64,000 nucleotides of DNA, from positions 475,590-539,589 of the forward strand of contig CAADRB010000027.1 in the NCBI GenBank assembly GCA_900708905.1, read 5' to 3'. Numbering within the stretch: position 1 is the first letter of the stretch; the number at the start of each line of letters is the position of its first letter. Shown piece by piece: positions 36,701 through 51,700 of this stretch. Under the pieces are notes generated by a model. That model was not told where the DNA came from. It saw nothing but the letters and a program-made list of their open reading frames with translations, and did no database searches. The position numbers and the translations under genes were made by a program. The DNA is from Hymenolepis diminuta (taxonomy: Eukaryota; Platyhelminthes; Cestoda; Cyclophyllidea; Hymenolepididae).

Positions 36701-39700
36701 GCGGCTCCAAGATGCTATGCGAAGTGACCTTGTGAGTTATAAATAGGTAATGTTTACATTTGTGTAGCGTATTTACGCATGTCCAATTTGTTATTTCCAC
36801 AGTAAAATTTATTGTATTTCCGGAATTCTGAGATCTTTTATTGACTAGGATTGACGACCATTCGTTGACGTATTTGTCTGTTTTGTGTAACAGAATGCAA
36901 TGATTATATGTAGGGATCAACATATTCCGTAAGTATTCGTCATAATAAGTTGAGGTAAAAGTTATTATTGTCCCAAATTTAACAAAATAGTGTATCAAGC
37001 AGCCCATACGGGTATTTATTTGTCCTTACGCCTCTTTTTATACTGGGCAGCCGGAAATTAGTTCACTTTATATTGGGTGTTATTGTGTGAATCGAATGCT
37101 ATTGTTAATTTGTTCCTCTATTTCAAATCCAATTCTTTTCACTTATTGGTTGACTAAGAGGGAGAGGATGAATACGGAGATACGTTGAATTACGAAGCCT
37201 GTACGAGAGATTTTTAAGTGGATATCTATCACTTTAATCCCTTAGTATGTTAAATAGTTAATTCAAGCCATCTGCTTTGCACTCAATTCTTCCTTTCCCT
37301 TTCAGATTATATATGATCCTTCCAGCACCCTACTTCTTTAAACTGGTGGGCAGTTATTTATCTCCCTCCTTCAAACTTTTAATGGTTAAGGTAGATATCA
37401 AAATAATGATCAAATTGATTACAATTTGCGTTTGTTATTTGGTAATATCTGCTCTCACTTATGATCAACATGGACGACTCAAAGAGGCGGAAGCTTAATT
37501 GCTTCCGGTCCAAAACTAAGCTACTTCCAGTAACATCGTGGAATTCCAGGTCTTCCTGAGATAAATATCCAATATGTACTCTCATTTTTAAATTCAGTCC
37601 AATGGCTCTTCCATCTATAAATAAACTTCAAATTTATTGCAATAGATTTGCAGATTTGAAGGCTCTTGTCGGGGATTATATCGATAGAAAAAATGGTCTT
37701 GACTTTTTTTATAACGTTGTACTCTGTGTATCATATGAATGGTCGTGCACTTATTGACTTTTTACTAGTCGATTGTGATTTTCTAACTTATGGAGATCTC
37801 CCACTAACGCCTTTTCTCCATATTTACATAATGGCAATTTTCGTAAATCTGTAAAAATTGTCAAATGGTCATGTAGAAACCATTTGAATGAATGGACGAG
37901 CAGATATATTGCTCTACTACATCTGGGGAGCGGTATGTAAAGGCGAGGGTTTCATTTTCAATCTCAAATTTATAATCTTAGGATTAATTAAAGATAAGCC
38001 GTCCTCCTTCCTTTAAATTGATTGAATTCATCTGTTGATTAAATAATTCTCGCCATTCAATGGCTAATTATCGCGGATACTATTCTTATCAATAAAATCT
38101 CACCTACTCTTTGTCTTTTATAAGATCTGAATGGGATTGTACAGGATCTACTCTACAATGATCTTTTCCATAACGTTGGGATATCAATTTTTGTAGCAGA
38201 TACGTTATCTCGACTTGATGGAGGCTAGATTTCTTTATTCCTACCTTTTCGATTGAAATTTAGTATTGTTTGGGGTTTTGAAAAAAAAATGGTGCAGTTG
38301 TTCGTTTATTTTTTCTTTTGCTTTATGTGAGATATGGTTGATAGTTTAAATTTATGACGCTATCACATTACCTGACTATCACTTAATTTTAATAGGTTGT
38401 ATTAGATTGCCATAGCTGTCCGAATTTGCACCTTGCTTCCTGTTTTATTCCATTTGTGCACTTTTGACGTGAATTGTGATTTTAACACGTGGTTTTGATG
38501 CTGTACATCCACTTTTTCGCTCACTCTCTGACCCCCTTTTAGCTCAATAACGTGCGTAACATTTGTTTTGGTTGCTAAGTTAGCAAACCTTCAGTATTCA
38601 TTGCTTTAATTTGTTCCTAATTGCATTCCATATTCTAGCATGCAAAACAAATTGATTTAAAAAGATTTAGTCGTCAATTATCAGTGTTATACAGTTTTAC
38701 TTCCAAGCTTGACAAGTTAGAGGCTGAGGACTCGGTACTCGATGGTGTACGTCCATTTAACGGATGATCAACTTGGCTAGTTAAATCGAATTTAAAGAAA
38801 GATGATAGAATGCAAGCTTCTTGGAAAGGTTCTAGGATGTTGAAAATACTTTTCTTAATTATTGCTCTTTACCCATGAAAAGACAAGTCAGGTTTGATGG
38901 AATTGGTAGCATTAGAAATCATACGTCTGAAACTACATTATCTTGTATAATTGATTAATGATACCTATTCCATTTTCATAGCTAAAGAACGATTACTTGA
39001 TATATGTCCATCACTAATGGTAATCCCCAACCTCATGTAGCAAAACTTTTTCTGACATTCATGGGTGGAAGAATTGCATAACGGGGCCTCCTTCGTAAGA
39101 AACTTGAATTCTACAGTCTCTTATTAGGTTGACCATTGCGGTTGGTCATTCTATTCATTGATTGTCTATGTTGGGGCTTCGAACTCATGACATCTGACTT
39201 TATAGTCGAACACGTTACTTGCTGTATCACTAGCGCATACATCTATCGCTAATGTTTTTAACACCTCCATTATTTCTTTACAATGAATTGAGTTGCTAGC
39301 TGCTTCTTCTTGTTATTAACAGATCATCTAGCCGAGATCCGTGCAAACGCTACCCCACGTAGAGCGTCAGAGGTCGCCTCTCCCGTAGCAACTCGTTCGC
39401 GGAAGAATTCCAAACCTACCATCACTACCTCCGTCACTTCAGCAACTGTCTGTTTGCGCCGTACTAACAGTCTAATCCCAAAGACCAGTGGCAGACCAAC
39501 ATCTGCTTTTACTTCTACTAATTCAGTAAAAACTAAAGCCCCCCTCGCAGAGAAGGAGGCCGAGCTCATTTCATTGAAGCAATGCTATGAAGCCAATGCT
39601 ACTCAGTGGAATAAGGCTTTTGACGCCTTCTGTATATTCTCCCAATGGAGTCTCACCAAGAGGGATGAGCATATTGAATGGTCTTCAAAAAGACAGAAAG

Positions 39701-42700
39701 AGCTGGAGAAGAATGTTAAGGCTCTTTCAGAAGAGTGTTGTAAGTGTTTCGCCTTAAATAAATCAATTAATTAATAGTTCAATTTTATCGAATATGCTTT
39801 AAAAAGCAGCTATTAATTCAACCTTAGAATTTTAGAATCTTGGCTTTTATAAATTAAAATTTGTGATAGCGATTTTCCTAACCAAAGTTAAAATTTCCAT
39901 ATTGATAAAATAAATCTATTTATGAATCAAATTGATTCATGTTTAACCAGTCGGTAGTGTGATAATTGGCTACTGAATGGCAGCAGGTTCCATTGCCTTG
40001 TTGTGGACAAACGCTTTTAATTTTGCAATACCAAACTTTTAAGCATCGCTCAGTTCTTTATCGTTCCAGTTTGATGGCTGTTAAATTAACGTCTTTGTGA
40101 CTGAGCGCAATAAATGGAAGCTATTTTGTTTGATATATTTTAAATGGTTTGTAGCATGCGCCCAATTTTTCTTTTCTTATTTATTATTTGAATCTTCAAT
40201 AATTTTTCTTTTTTTCACATTAACTTTTAATTCCTCCCTGTTTCCATTCAACTTTTTTTCGCTTTAAAATGTTAAAGTTCTCAGGGTAAGAGAAAGCCAC
40301 TGGGAATTTCTCACTTTCTAAGTGAGGTTCACTGTTAATTCTTTTAGGATTAATTCGCTACTTTTTTTTTGGCTTACTCTTGATTTACTCATTTATTCAG
40401 TCATTTTTTTTTTTAGGAAAAGACAACCAGTTTAAAATCGTTTAGATAAGTGAAAATGAAGAAACTGCACCTTAGTTGTTTTCCTTGTACTCCTCTTAGG
40501 ACAGATAGCAGGTAAATTTCACCCCTCTGTTTGAAAGAGGGATGATATTCTGAAATAGAAAAATGAGAATTTCCTATCTCCAAGTACAGGGTAATTATTT
40601 TTAACTGCTTAAAAGGGATTGAGATGTAACTCTGTTTTAGAATATTAAGTAGCTATGCAATGAAGCTAGTGTATTATTATTCAAACGGGGGAGATTTCTC
40701 CTATTTGGAGATTATTTGGCTTCAAAAAACAGATCTTTAGGCCTGTTCTTTGTATCTAGTAGCGGATTTCATATCTTCCATTAGTGAAAACATTTGTGAA
40801 GAATGAGGAAATAAAAACCAAAGCTTAAAAGCTTTTATTAACTGTTACTCAGTTAATCACTTTATGCATTGTTAATCTCCTCTTCGCCTTGACAGCTAAT
40901 ATGATTATAATGCTTTTTATTGCAAAATTAAATTTGTGGATGCAGTCTTACGAACTTGTTCAAGGCCTCATCTAATATGAAATTGCTGCTGAATTCATTT
41001 ATAGTTTTTAAAATTTTTTTGTTTATTATACTTCTAAATTAAAATATACTCAAAACATTTAGATTTAGCACTTTACAAAATTTAATTAGCTATTAATTGA
41101 TGATCCTGATCTTACTTTTTTAAAATGATGTTCGACAGTTTATTTTATTTGCTATTTTTGTTCACTGGACCAATTTTTATATTGTTTGTTAACATCGTTT
41201 GCCCTACATTTTCAATGATATGTAATCAAGTTAGTCATTTATTTTGTGAAAATTGCGGAAATTACACAGTCGATTTTATGGCCACGCATAAGCCCCTAGA
41301 ATTTTTTAGGAAATTAAAATTACTTTTGGGAATAGTTAATACACCTTTTGGGTATTTGCCTTGATTGACAGAACTTGGGATGTTGAAAATCTTTTAGCCA
41401 TGCGTTAATGGACTCAAAATGTTTTCAGAAATTTTAAATTTGACTTGAGAAACTATTCATTTTTTTATTCTTACAAGTCGGCTTTTATTTTTAAATTCTG
41501 TAAATATGAGTATTTTAGAGGTTCTTATGTGGATGATATCTCCAATTTGTCTTGGGCGATATGTGAGGCTTTTTGAGGTTCTGCCACATCTTGTGAGAGC
41601 TTTTCCGCACCATATCCTACCACTGGACTTCAATGGCCACTTTGGTCCAAACTTAGAAATTTATTGTGAATATTGGATGTGACCAGAGATGTGGTAAGCT
41701 GAGATTGGAAATACATACTTGGAGGTACATTCAGTTTTATTCCTGAGCATTTTCCGTGTCTATCATGCTCTCCTCAATGAGGCAGCTGTGGATTAGGAAA
41801 ACTACATACTCTCGGATTACCTAAGCTCTGGTTGTGTCCTTTCAGGTTTTTACACTTGTTTATCCACATGGTGGGAGTTTGGGAATTGATTTACCTTTTA
41901 AAGGGTGCGTAAGGCATCTGAGGACACCTTACGCACTTTTAGAAAAAGAGAAAATGAAAATGTTAATGGTTGAAATGGTTTCTTGTAATAAAACAAATAA
42001 ACATGATGCCAATTAACTTGTGTTTATTGGCATCCTCCTTCGGTCTCCATCATCCACCCAATTTGAGTCTAAAAGCGACTGCAAGCTTTCATCAAGTGGT
42101 CTTTATTGATTTCCTACATTGCTCGGGCTATTGTTTTTATCAGAGAGAAGGATTTGGTGTTAAGAGGAAATTGATTAACTTCCTCTTCAACCATGCCCCG
42201 CCTCACGCGTAATAATCGAAAGGATTAAGGTCTTCTGAGTTAGGAGGTGGCCATAAGTTTGGTGTGACATGATGATGAAAATTTGCGGCCATCCAATTCT
42301 GGGTTTTTAGGGGCTAGTGGGATGAAAGCGAATCTTGTTGGAAGACAGAGTCATCCTCTATTGGCTACGCTGCCTATGCAAGGCTTACAAAGAATGGTTT
42401 AAAGAGTCTCGACTTAGGCATCTGCATTGACTCTAAGTCTTTGTAGAAAAAATTGAGGAGTTATGATGTACCCTTCACAGCTAACGACAGCTAAAACCAT
42501 CACTGTTGGTGGAAACTTCGTGCGCATGCCTAATACTTGGAACTTCAGTGGGTTCCGCCCGCACATAACCAACCACCTATCATTTCTTCGATTAACTTTT
42601 TGATCCTGGGCGAAATTTTTTGTCTGAGAAAAACCAAACACATTTCTGTTTTTCTGAGTGCTTCAATTTGTTTAAGGGTTGTTTTGCATGGATTAAACGA

Positions 42701-45700
42701 CTTTCTTGAGTTGTTTTTGCCGACATAAGCTGACCTCGCTTTAGCACCCATGAGATTCGTATCCGAGGTGTTGATGAACAACATCCCTTATATATTGTTC
42801 CTTTAGACACTTGAAAATGTTTGGCAAGATGTCTTGCATTGACTTCCTACGATTTTCGTCCGTCATTTCATGCACTCTTTTGGCAAATTGAGATGTTCTG
42901 AGTGAGTAAGCAGAGCGTTGACAATGCTATTTTCTCTTGCTTGTCGAGGCCAATTCATCTCTATTTTTTTCATTCAGCAGTTCCTTTCTAACTTTGCAGA
43001 CTTAGAAATCTTAAAATTTCTAAATTGCTGTGTTTCGCTTTTATAGACACTATTACATCATATCTTTTCATTTTATTGATTATAGTAGTATCTACTATGA
43101 GATCTTCTGGTATAAAAAATTCATTAATTATTATTGAGTTAGTTTAAATTACAAAAATATAAGTGTCCTCAGTTACCTTACGCACCTTGTGCTTATGGGT
43201 TATGTATTCATCATCATTCGTCTTTTAGTTCAAATTAAGGCGGATATGGAGCAACTAATTCAACAACAAACGAAAAGTCAAGCTGAGCAGTCCGAGGCTT
43301 GGGAAAAAGAGCGTTCATCTCTCTGTATTGAAATGGAAAAACAACGAGCCAACTTCATAATAGAAAAGAAAAAAGAAATCGAAAAGAGTAAGTCAAACCC
43401 TTCCTTAAAGTATTCTTGCATAAGAATATTTCTGTCCTATTATTGTATCTACTTCTTTTCATTAGGCCATTCGTGTTAGTATTTAAACTGTTTGGGCTGG
43501 ATCCATTTTTGCTTTTCGTTGCTGTTTCTTATCACATGTCAAATTTCATATTCCCTACTCTCATTAGAAATGCCCAATTGTTATTGAAATTTGCATAAAT
43601 CAGTAAACCTGTATTGCAGAGGCTAACAATGGTCAGAATATGCTGATGGATTTAGGCTGCTCCTTTTCAAGCAAATAGTAAGACTATGTGATAGAGAGTC
43701 TGAAAGACGTGATTTTGCTTGCGAATATGCAATAATGTGTCTCGGGTTTCATCTGTGTTTTCTACGAACCTAAATCGTAGATAAAGTCCGTTTGTCCCAA
43801 AACTGATTCAAATCGCAGATTTTTTGAAACAACTTTGGCTTCTAATTGGTTAAATTCTGCCACCGTCGGAATAATTGATCTATTTTGCAAAGCGAATTTG
43901 CAATGGGATTTAATGAAATTCATTAGTCTTTAGTCCTTTCGACCGCTCTGTTTCTTATTTATCATGTGGACTAATTTCTTATTCACTGCTGATCTTTCAA
44001 ATGTTAGTTTATTCGGTCCCATTCAGTACTCAAAAAACAGACAAATAACTGTATGAATAAGGAAGCTAATGCGGGTTAAGTGGAAGGAATAAAGTTGAGG
44101 AATTGCAATTCGTCAATGAGAGGAAACACTTGTGCTTTCACTTATGAACACGAAGATGATGTTTTTTCTAGTCATTTGTAGTCCTCGAGTTTCGTATAGA
44201 AGGGGTTTTTATATTGTTTCAAAGAAAAGAGTAGAGTAAGCAGAGGGAATGATTTCGGACATCGTTGCGGTGACCTTGAGGTTTAAGTAACGTTCATTCG
44301 AGGTTTACTTAATTAGCTAATTCCGCTAATTAAAATAAACCACTTGAGGACACAAGGTATTCCTACGGTAACTAACTTGGGGTCACGGCAGAATTAAGTG
44401 TCACTGTGAGGACGAGATAAGTTAGGTCTCAGGGCTTAGTAATAAAAAAACCTTGGAAATGCATAGTGATTCATCCTTCAAGCCTTCTTTACTATTGCTT
44501 TTAAATGCCTCATAAGTACTTTAAATTTTGACCATTAAATAAATGAATAGGCAAGCTATTTCTGACAGTAAACAGCTGTTGCTGCTTCTGCATCCACGTA
44601 ATCGAGTGAACAGAAATGGCTGAAATGCGGCAGATCATAAATCAGAAGAAAAAATGTCTTGTTAATATTCAGGGAAGAGGTTTCTTACGAGGTTATTTGT
44701 TTCGTTTTATGCAAGTCTAGAAAATGCAGAGTCTGCGAAAGAGATTTCTAATGGCTTAGGTTTTCTGTGTTTTGCTAAACTGTTTTGGTCACTAGTTCTT
44801 TTTCAGCATATGAAGCAAGTTCTGTTCCCTGCTGTCGTTAAATCTCCATTTATTCACTCTATTTAAGTACCGTTATGATTCGCTTTTCTATGTTGGATAT
44901 CGTAATCTTAGATTCTCTAAGAAATTGTACTAGTTACAGATACAACCCGATAATACCACAATATAAAGCGACCCAAAATACCATGTTAAAATAAGACACA
45001 CTTTTCCATATCGAAAGGTCGATTTATATTATGCTCAATTTATTCGAATGAAGGGGGATAAAAAAAGCGGAACGTAAAAGGAGGAAAATGATAAAAATTA
45101 TTTTGGAGAAAATATTAATTTCTTATGTATATTAAATACTTTAAGTGTACTCCGATACCTATGTATGAATAGATCAGCAGAGACATAAATAGGTATATCG
45201 GATAACGGTCGCAGTTTCTCTTGCTTTCATATAACCGATTGAACTGAAATAAAGGGTCATCAAAGAACTGGCTTTTGTCTTTGTCTGTGAACGGTAAACG
45301 TAAAAGTTATTTGTATTGTTATTTTCAAGCTTAGAATATGAATAGAGAACGGATGATGAGAAATCAGATTAATACACCAGAAAATGTTTCCAAAATCCGG
45401 AGATTTGATTCACAAACCCCATTAGCGTTCTCTTGAAGCAAGGACTTGGGAACTTCAGTTAATGTTCTTCACATTGTTCAATTTGTACTAAGTGCGATTG
45501 CATTATGTAGAACGTTGAATTAACCTAGTTTGAAGCCAGGTTAATGGCTATGCAATTAATAGGCTTCTTCCTAATCGGGAAATTAAAAAATGTCAAATCG
45601 TAGAATGGTTGTGATAACACTGTCCTAGCTTTTATATTGAAAATTGTATACCAAAAGTATTGGAAGGTACTATCAAAGAGCGGTACAAATACACTTCCAA

Positions 45701-48700
45701 GAATTTTTTAAGAATAAAATAATCTCCGCTCTTCTAATTTTTGCCCCTAGTCCCCTTCCCCTGCATTTCCCCTCCCTGTTAAACAATGCCTCAATCATTA
45801 ATCACTTGCATTAAGTAGCGTGATTTTTCATTTTCCACCACATTTACTATATACCAACACATTCTGAAACTGTCCTGTCTGTAGACTACAACCACTTCCT
45901 CGATAGAAGTAGGGTTAAATTGATATTTACACTTCCGTGCACTTATAATGTTTCAAAATTTGTCTGAAATAGAGTTAGGATCTGAGGCATGAAGGACTAT
46001 CTATTTAAAGTGCAAATCTGGTAACGTACGATCTGTTATATTTATTCAAGAGGCTATAACCTGATTACCAAACACTGAAAATTGGTTACGAATTTACACA
46101 ACGAAGTTTTGTGGTTTGTTTGATATATTTTTGGTATAATAAAAACTTTGAAAGAAAAATCTGTTGCATTTCAGAATAGTGAGAGTTGTAATTGGACGGC
46201 CTCTAATGGCCAAAATGTTAAGTTAATTCATAGAAAGATAAAGGAGGGTCCCGTAGTGTCTAACCTGTCCTATAATTTTCATTTATCATCCATTCATTTA
46301 CTCAGATTCGTGTCTGCTAGAAGATATATATGCCGCTATTTGTCACTACTTTATTTCACTTAAGGTATTGGTAAGGAACGGGTCTGTTAAATAGACGAAA
46401 AATTTACTTCAAATTGGATACACTATCACCCCCATTTATTTCATAACCTTATTAGAAAAATATCCTCTATTTCATTTGGCTGTGATTTAATTAAGTGAAT
46501 AAAGAGAGTTGAACATCTACTGATAAGATGTCAGAATTGAGTAAGATTTCAGTTTTTAAATGCTTGAAATTATCCCATAGATTAAATTGTGCTAAATTGC
46601 GTCCATGAGAGCCAGATAATTGAAAGGGTTAGGCATCTTGTTTATGTCATGTTCTGACAAAAATGATTGGCATTCGTGTGTGAGGTAAGCTTCATATATG
46701 GACAGATGGCACTTGATTTCTTTGGGGCTAAGACTTATTGTTATTTAATTACTCAGTCTTGTCTAATGGAACTATCATCTAAATATTATTTCAAATAAGT
46801 TTCAAGCTTTCATTAAGATTGTTGGTTGCTTGGCTAGTGTTGAAAATTTTCCCTTGTATATCAAAATTTCACTAGTATGTAATTAGTAATGGGAGTATCA
46901 CACATTTTTCCATCTACCTTAGTTACATATCCTCCCCTTAATTGCGTCAGTCTTTAATTAAATGTTGAGTATCTAAGCTTCTCCACTATACATGACCACG
47001 CCTTAGATACTCAAGCGTATCTCGCGTTGCTTTTTCACTCGCACGTAACCAAAGCTGTGCATGTCTTTTGGTTCTACTGCTCTTGTCCGGACGGTGATTT
47101 TTATTCTCCAATCGTGATTGCAGTTCATTTCACACTGAGATGACTCACTTCATCTAAACGCTTTTTATAATACCATCTTTATAAATCGGCCCTCTCAATT
47201 TCATCCCGATTTGATTTTTTTTCACATTAGGGTCAGTTTCATTTGACACGTCGTTTCATTTATATCTGCTCTAACAAATGCAAACATTGCAAGTCATTTA
47301 ATTATTGTAGAACCTCTAGAAAAAGGAATTTGAATTTTTAATTAAAATAAAATATGCTAATGCTACAAAACTGGATTTATATCTGTTAATAGCTCTGCAA
47401 ATATAAAAATTGGAGTTTTTGACACTAACCTTTCCTTTTAACTTGTCCAATTTGTGTTGTTAACTTTCTTTGGATGTTAAGCAGCCAATCGAACGTGGTT
47501 AGGAAATAAAAACACAAAGGAAATTAGATCTGCATCTATGAAAACTAAAACCGTTCCCTAGTAACTAAGAAAACTAATCTCTAACCACAGTTAACTTCTC
47601 AAATATCTCGAGCTTCTAAATGATAAAGAGGCATTAACCACAACTTCAGGGAGGAAATTACCATTTCTTTAGAAAGCTCTGCTTTTCCTTATCCAAATCG
47701 CATTTTGGCTGGCCATTTTTTAACAATTAAAGCAAATGTACATTTTTGAAGAAAAACGGAGTTGTAAAATAAATTTTCTGCCTTTACTTCTCGCCGTCTA
47801 AGTTTGGTAAACTGTCGTCAGTTAACTTTCTCTAAAGTATACTGGTATGAAACACTTTAGTGAAATTCATTTCGCAAGTTATTCCTCTAGTCTATAAATC
47901 GTTCATTTTACTACAGTTATAATTTTACATCTCGTTCATTTTATGCTTATCAATTATTTTCTACATCGAACATTTTCGTCAAAATACATCCACATTTTAA
48001 CCGAGTTTATGCCGGATTATTAAAGTAATGGTAGTTAACTTGTCGTTGTAGTTACTAATTTCTAAGACTATCTTTTAACACTTAGTTCTTGATTGAAAAT
48101 TCTGTACTTATAAGTGTTTTAATTGAGCGTGTTTTAATTACACATTTAATTGTCACACCAATGCTCTACTGGAGGTTTTTCTGATCTTTTCATAATTCTG
48201 TGTTTGCCTGTAAATAGGGTTATTATATGTTCGGACAGTGAATACCGAACTTAAATTCACCCAATTTGACGATGACCTAGAAATTCGGTTGATCTTCCTA
48301 TGATACTTAATTCATGAAACTGATAACTTGAAAAAATTGTAGTAATCCATTCGGATTTAATTTCATTTGTCCTTTTTTTGATTTTTTTTGTAGTTCAATT
48401 GCAACGTGAAGCGGATATTGTGGAGTTGCAGAATGCGTACGACACACAGGTTAGTTGTCCTCTATTACATTTCACTTGGCTCGAAAATGTTACTTTCATT
48501 GCTGCTACCGTGCTTCTCATACGTCATAGCATCAAATGTGTACAAACGAGTCGTCATGGTCCAATCATGTGATTGCTTGGCTCAGCCAAATTCAACAACC
48601 CCGATTTTTCGCCGGCCAATCCGATGGCGACGAGATTTCGTTTAGTAGTTTCATGATCTGGCTCAAATAGCTTCACCCAACCTTCAATGTCTTTAAATAT

Positions 48701-51700
48701 GGGTGTCTGTAATACATATCTATAAATTTTGGTTTTCATCTTGATTTGTTCAGTGAGCTAGTTGCAATTGTGTAATCCTGAAGCTTCTGTACTCTCTCTT
48801 TCTTGAGCCAAATTTACAGTCCCGTCAATTCGCTAACCAATCTTGGAATGTTTAACCTCCTTAGTGCTTCCCTTATCTGGTTTATTCTCACCACTCGTAT
48901 GTTATGTGCGTGTGATCTAAACGATTCGCACATTTCTACTGAATAAAAGTAAATCATTAAACAATACTATAGACCTCTAGTTATAGATTAACAATTTTCG
49001 TTCATCTGAATTTCACTGTAATTGCATTAACATCCATTAGAAATCCAGATTTTTTATTTTTCTCTATGAAACACTCAGACACAGTCTTCAGAAGTAATCT
49101 TGAATTGAATCTTGCCATCACTGAATGTATATAAGAAGGTTTTGTGCAATACATCAGATCAGATTGGACCAAAAGCCTATTAGGGTCACGTGTTAGCCGA
49201 AGCAGATTTAGCAGAGTCTAATCTGTGGTCAAATTTTGGAAAGTGACTTTTCTGAGACTTAGGTATTTTTTAATGGAATTCTCAAATATCAAATTAAAGA
49301 AAAATGCATTCTTATCTCATGCAGGAATCCTTGTTTAGGGTACTTAAATGTCAGTTACGTAGCTATTTATAGTTTAGCGGAAATCAATTTGGCCAACCAC
49401 GTTCCTTAAAGACTAGGGAAAGGAAATATGCAGAACTATTATCGAAATATTTCCGTGGTCATTAGGAAAATCAAGAAATTCATTTGATATTTTTAGAAAC
49501 ACCTGATTTAACTTAAGATCACAGGTTAGCCTCCATCGAAAATCAATTCCTTTAAAGTTCATTTTAAATATAAACATCGTTAAGTAGTAAGTGACCTTCT
49601 TTAGCCCCTTTTGCTAATGACATCGTATTTCAACGGTGATTGCGTACTCTAATCCCATTAGATTAACCGCTTGGATCCCTTTCTGTTAAAGTAAAATTAA
49701 AGTGCTTTCGAAATGTTTATATGACTAATTAATCTTTTTATCTTCTTTTTCAGCTTTCAGAAGAACGAAAAGTGTGGGCAGCAAGGGTTGCTGAATCACA
49801 TAATAAGGCTTTAAGTCAACTAGATCAACAGCAAATTGACTATGAAACTCAAATGGCAGGTGCGTATTTCATTTCGCTGTATCTTAAGTTGACCAGCGAA
49901 AAAGAGGCTGATAAAAGGTAAAGGGAGCTCATCTGCATGCTCTTGAGTATAATACGAATGAATCTGTAGAAGTTAAAAGTAACCTGGAATGGAGGAAGTT
50001 AAGAAAAAATATCCGAATTCAGACCCAACTTAGGAATTCCGCTCCGTTTTCGTCTGAAGAAGATTTGAAGGAGGCATCCGGCTAGATATATGATTTTGAT
50101 CCCCAGCTATTCTTTAGATTATATCATTTTAATCTTTTTTACAACACCAGAATGGAGCGGGAAATGGTTCCGACGGGAAGGTTTAGTAACGGAAACCTTT
50201 AAAGATAGAAAATGGGAGACGAGGAGGGATGGAGTGGTATGTCGTTGCGTTGATGAAATGGAGGCAGCTGTGATTGTGTACAAAAAAAGGATAACATTAG
50301 CCATTGGAAGGATCTTAGGACATCCTTGGCGGAGAAAACGACCTTAGGTTAGAAATATATATAGTCTTTCGCTTCACTTTAAATGGAGTCGCTTGGAGTT
50401 CGCATTAAAGCATTACATCAGACGAATGAGACGCAAATTAGCCTAGAACTCCAAAGTGACTAAAATTTCAGCGGGAGAGAAATTAATTAGCTTTATCACT
50501 ACAAGGCCCCTATTTACCGAGTGATCATCTCTATTAGTATTCTCATGATTTTGTCTCTTTAATAGCGTAAAGCCTATTTACACTCCTTTCTGGAGAGCTA
50601 TTTTGTCATAATCGTCACTTTTTCCTAACATTAACATTTACGAATGTTCGCGACAAGAAAATTCATGATGAAAACTTATTGCACATTGAGTGTTTTTGCT
50701 TGGTTGACAGATTTACCCGAAATGTATTTCGCACAAAAATAATTTGCTCTGATATAGTGCGCAGTTGTGCATCTTTTTCTCAAACTTAATTTTGCTGTAC
50801 GTACGTTTGTATGTGTGTGTTTACTGATTTAGTAATTTTGGATGTTATCTGCTTTTAGAACTTAAACGTCAGAACGCAGCTCGTGTTAGTGAACTGGAAG
50901 GTCATCTGAAATCCACCGAGTCAGAACTCCTTGTAAGTTACCGGTTTTTGTATTAATAACGTTAATTATTTTTTGTTAATACTGTTCAAGGCTTTATCTA
51001 TTCGAAAATTCTGCACACTTATGTGTTTGTAAGTTAATGGGTATTATTGATAATTAAAGGAGAGCTATTTCACTTTTGATCGTAAATTACTTCTGCAACC
51101 TTCCATGTTCATTAGCAGGGAATTTTTGTTACAGCTGGTTGTATTATCTTATTAAGGCTCAATTTGTTTCCTTTTAAGTTTCATTGTAGAAGACATTTTC
51201 ATAGCATAGTTATATTTGTTTTTTAAATCTTTCCTTTTTACGAAAAAAATATTTGATGCCATGCTTCTGATTGGACTTTTGTATGCCTGTCTTTTAAGTT
51301 GGACCTTAATGAGATCAGACTTTCGTATTTGATTATATTTCTCTCTCACGCACTTATTAAATATTTGTCACCAAAATTTTTGCTTTGAGGGTCATATTTC
51401 CCTCTCTTTAGTAATTTAAGGGGCTGGTGTTTTTAAGCCCCTAGTTCTATTAGTTTAATTGCTTAGGAAAGTGATTTCGTCGTGTTGTAGGGTTCCGTAG
51501 AGTAATTTAATAATAGTATTTAAGGTAATCCAGTGAATTTTCTACTTTGTCATACAAAACTGCACTTCCTTACTCTGAAATGTGGAAATGCTTAATTTGG
51601 CTGGATCATACAAAGCTGTAAGGTTTAGCCACTTGGGCTCTATCCGTTTCTGTAAATATCTACGTAATATCTCGGTTCTTAGGAAATATTTACGAAGTGA

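Noticed and set aside
50090..50347. Plus-strand 85-codon open frame in an intron of the MTUS-like gene
   Set aside because: Out of the gene's exon chain and without family resemblance.
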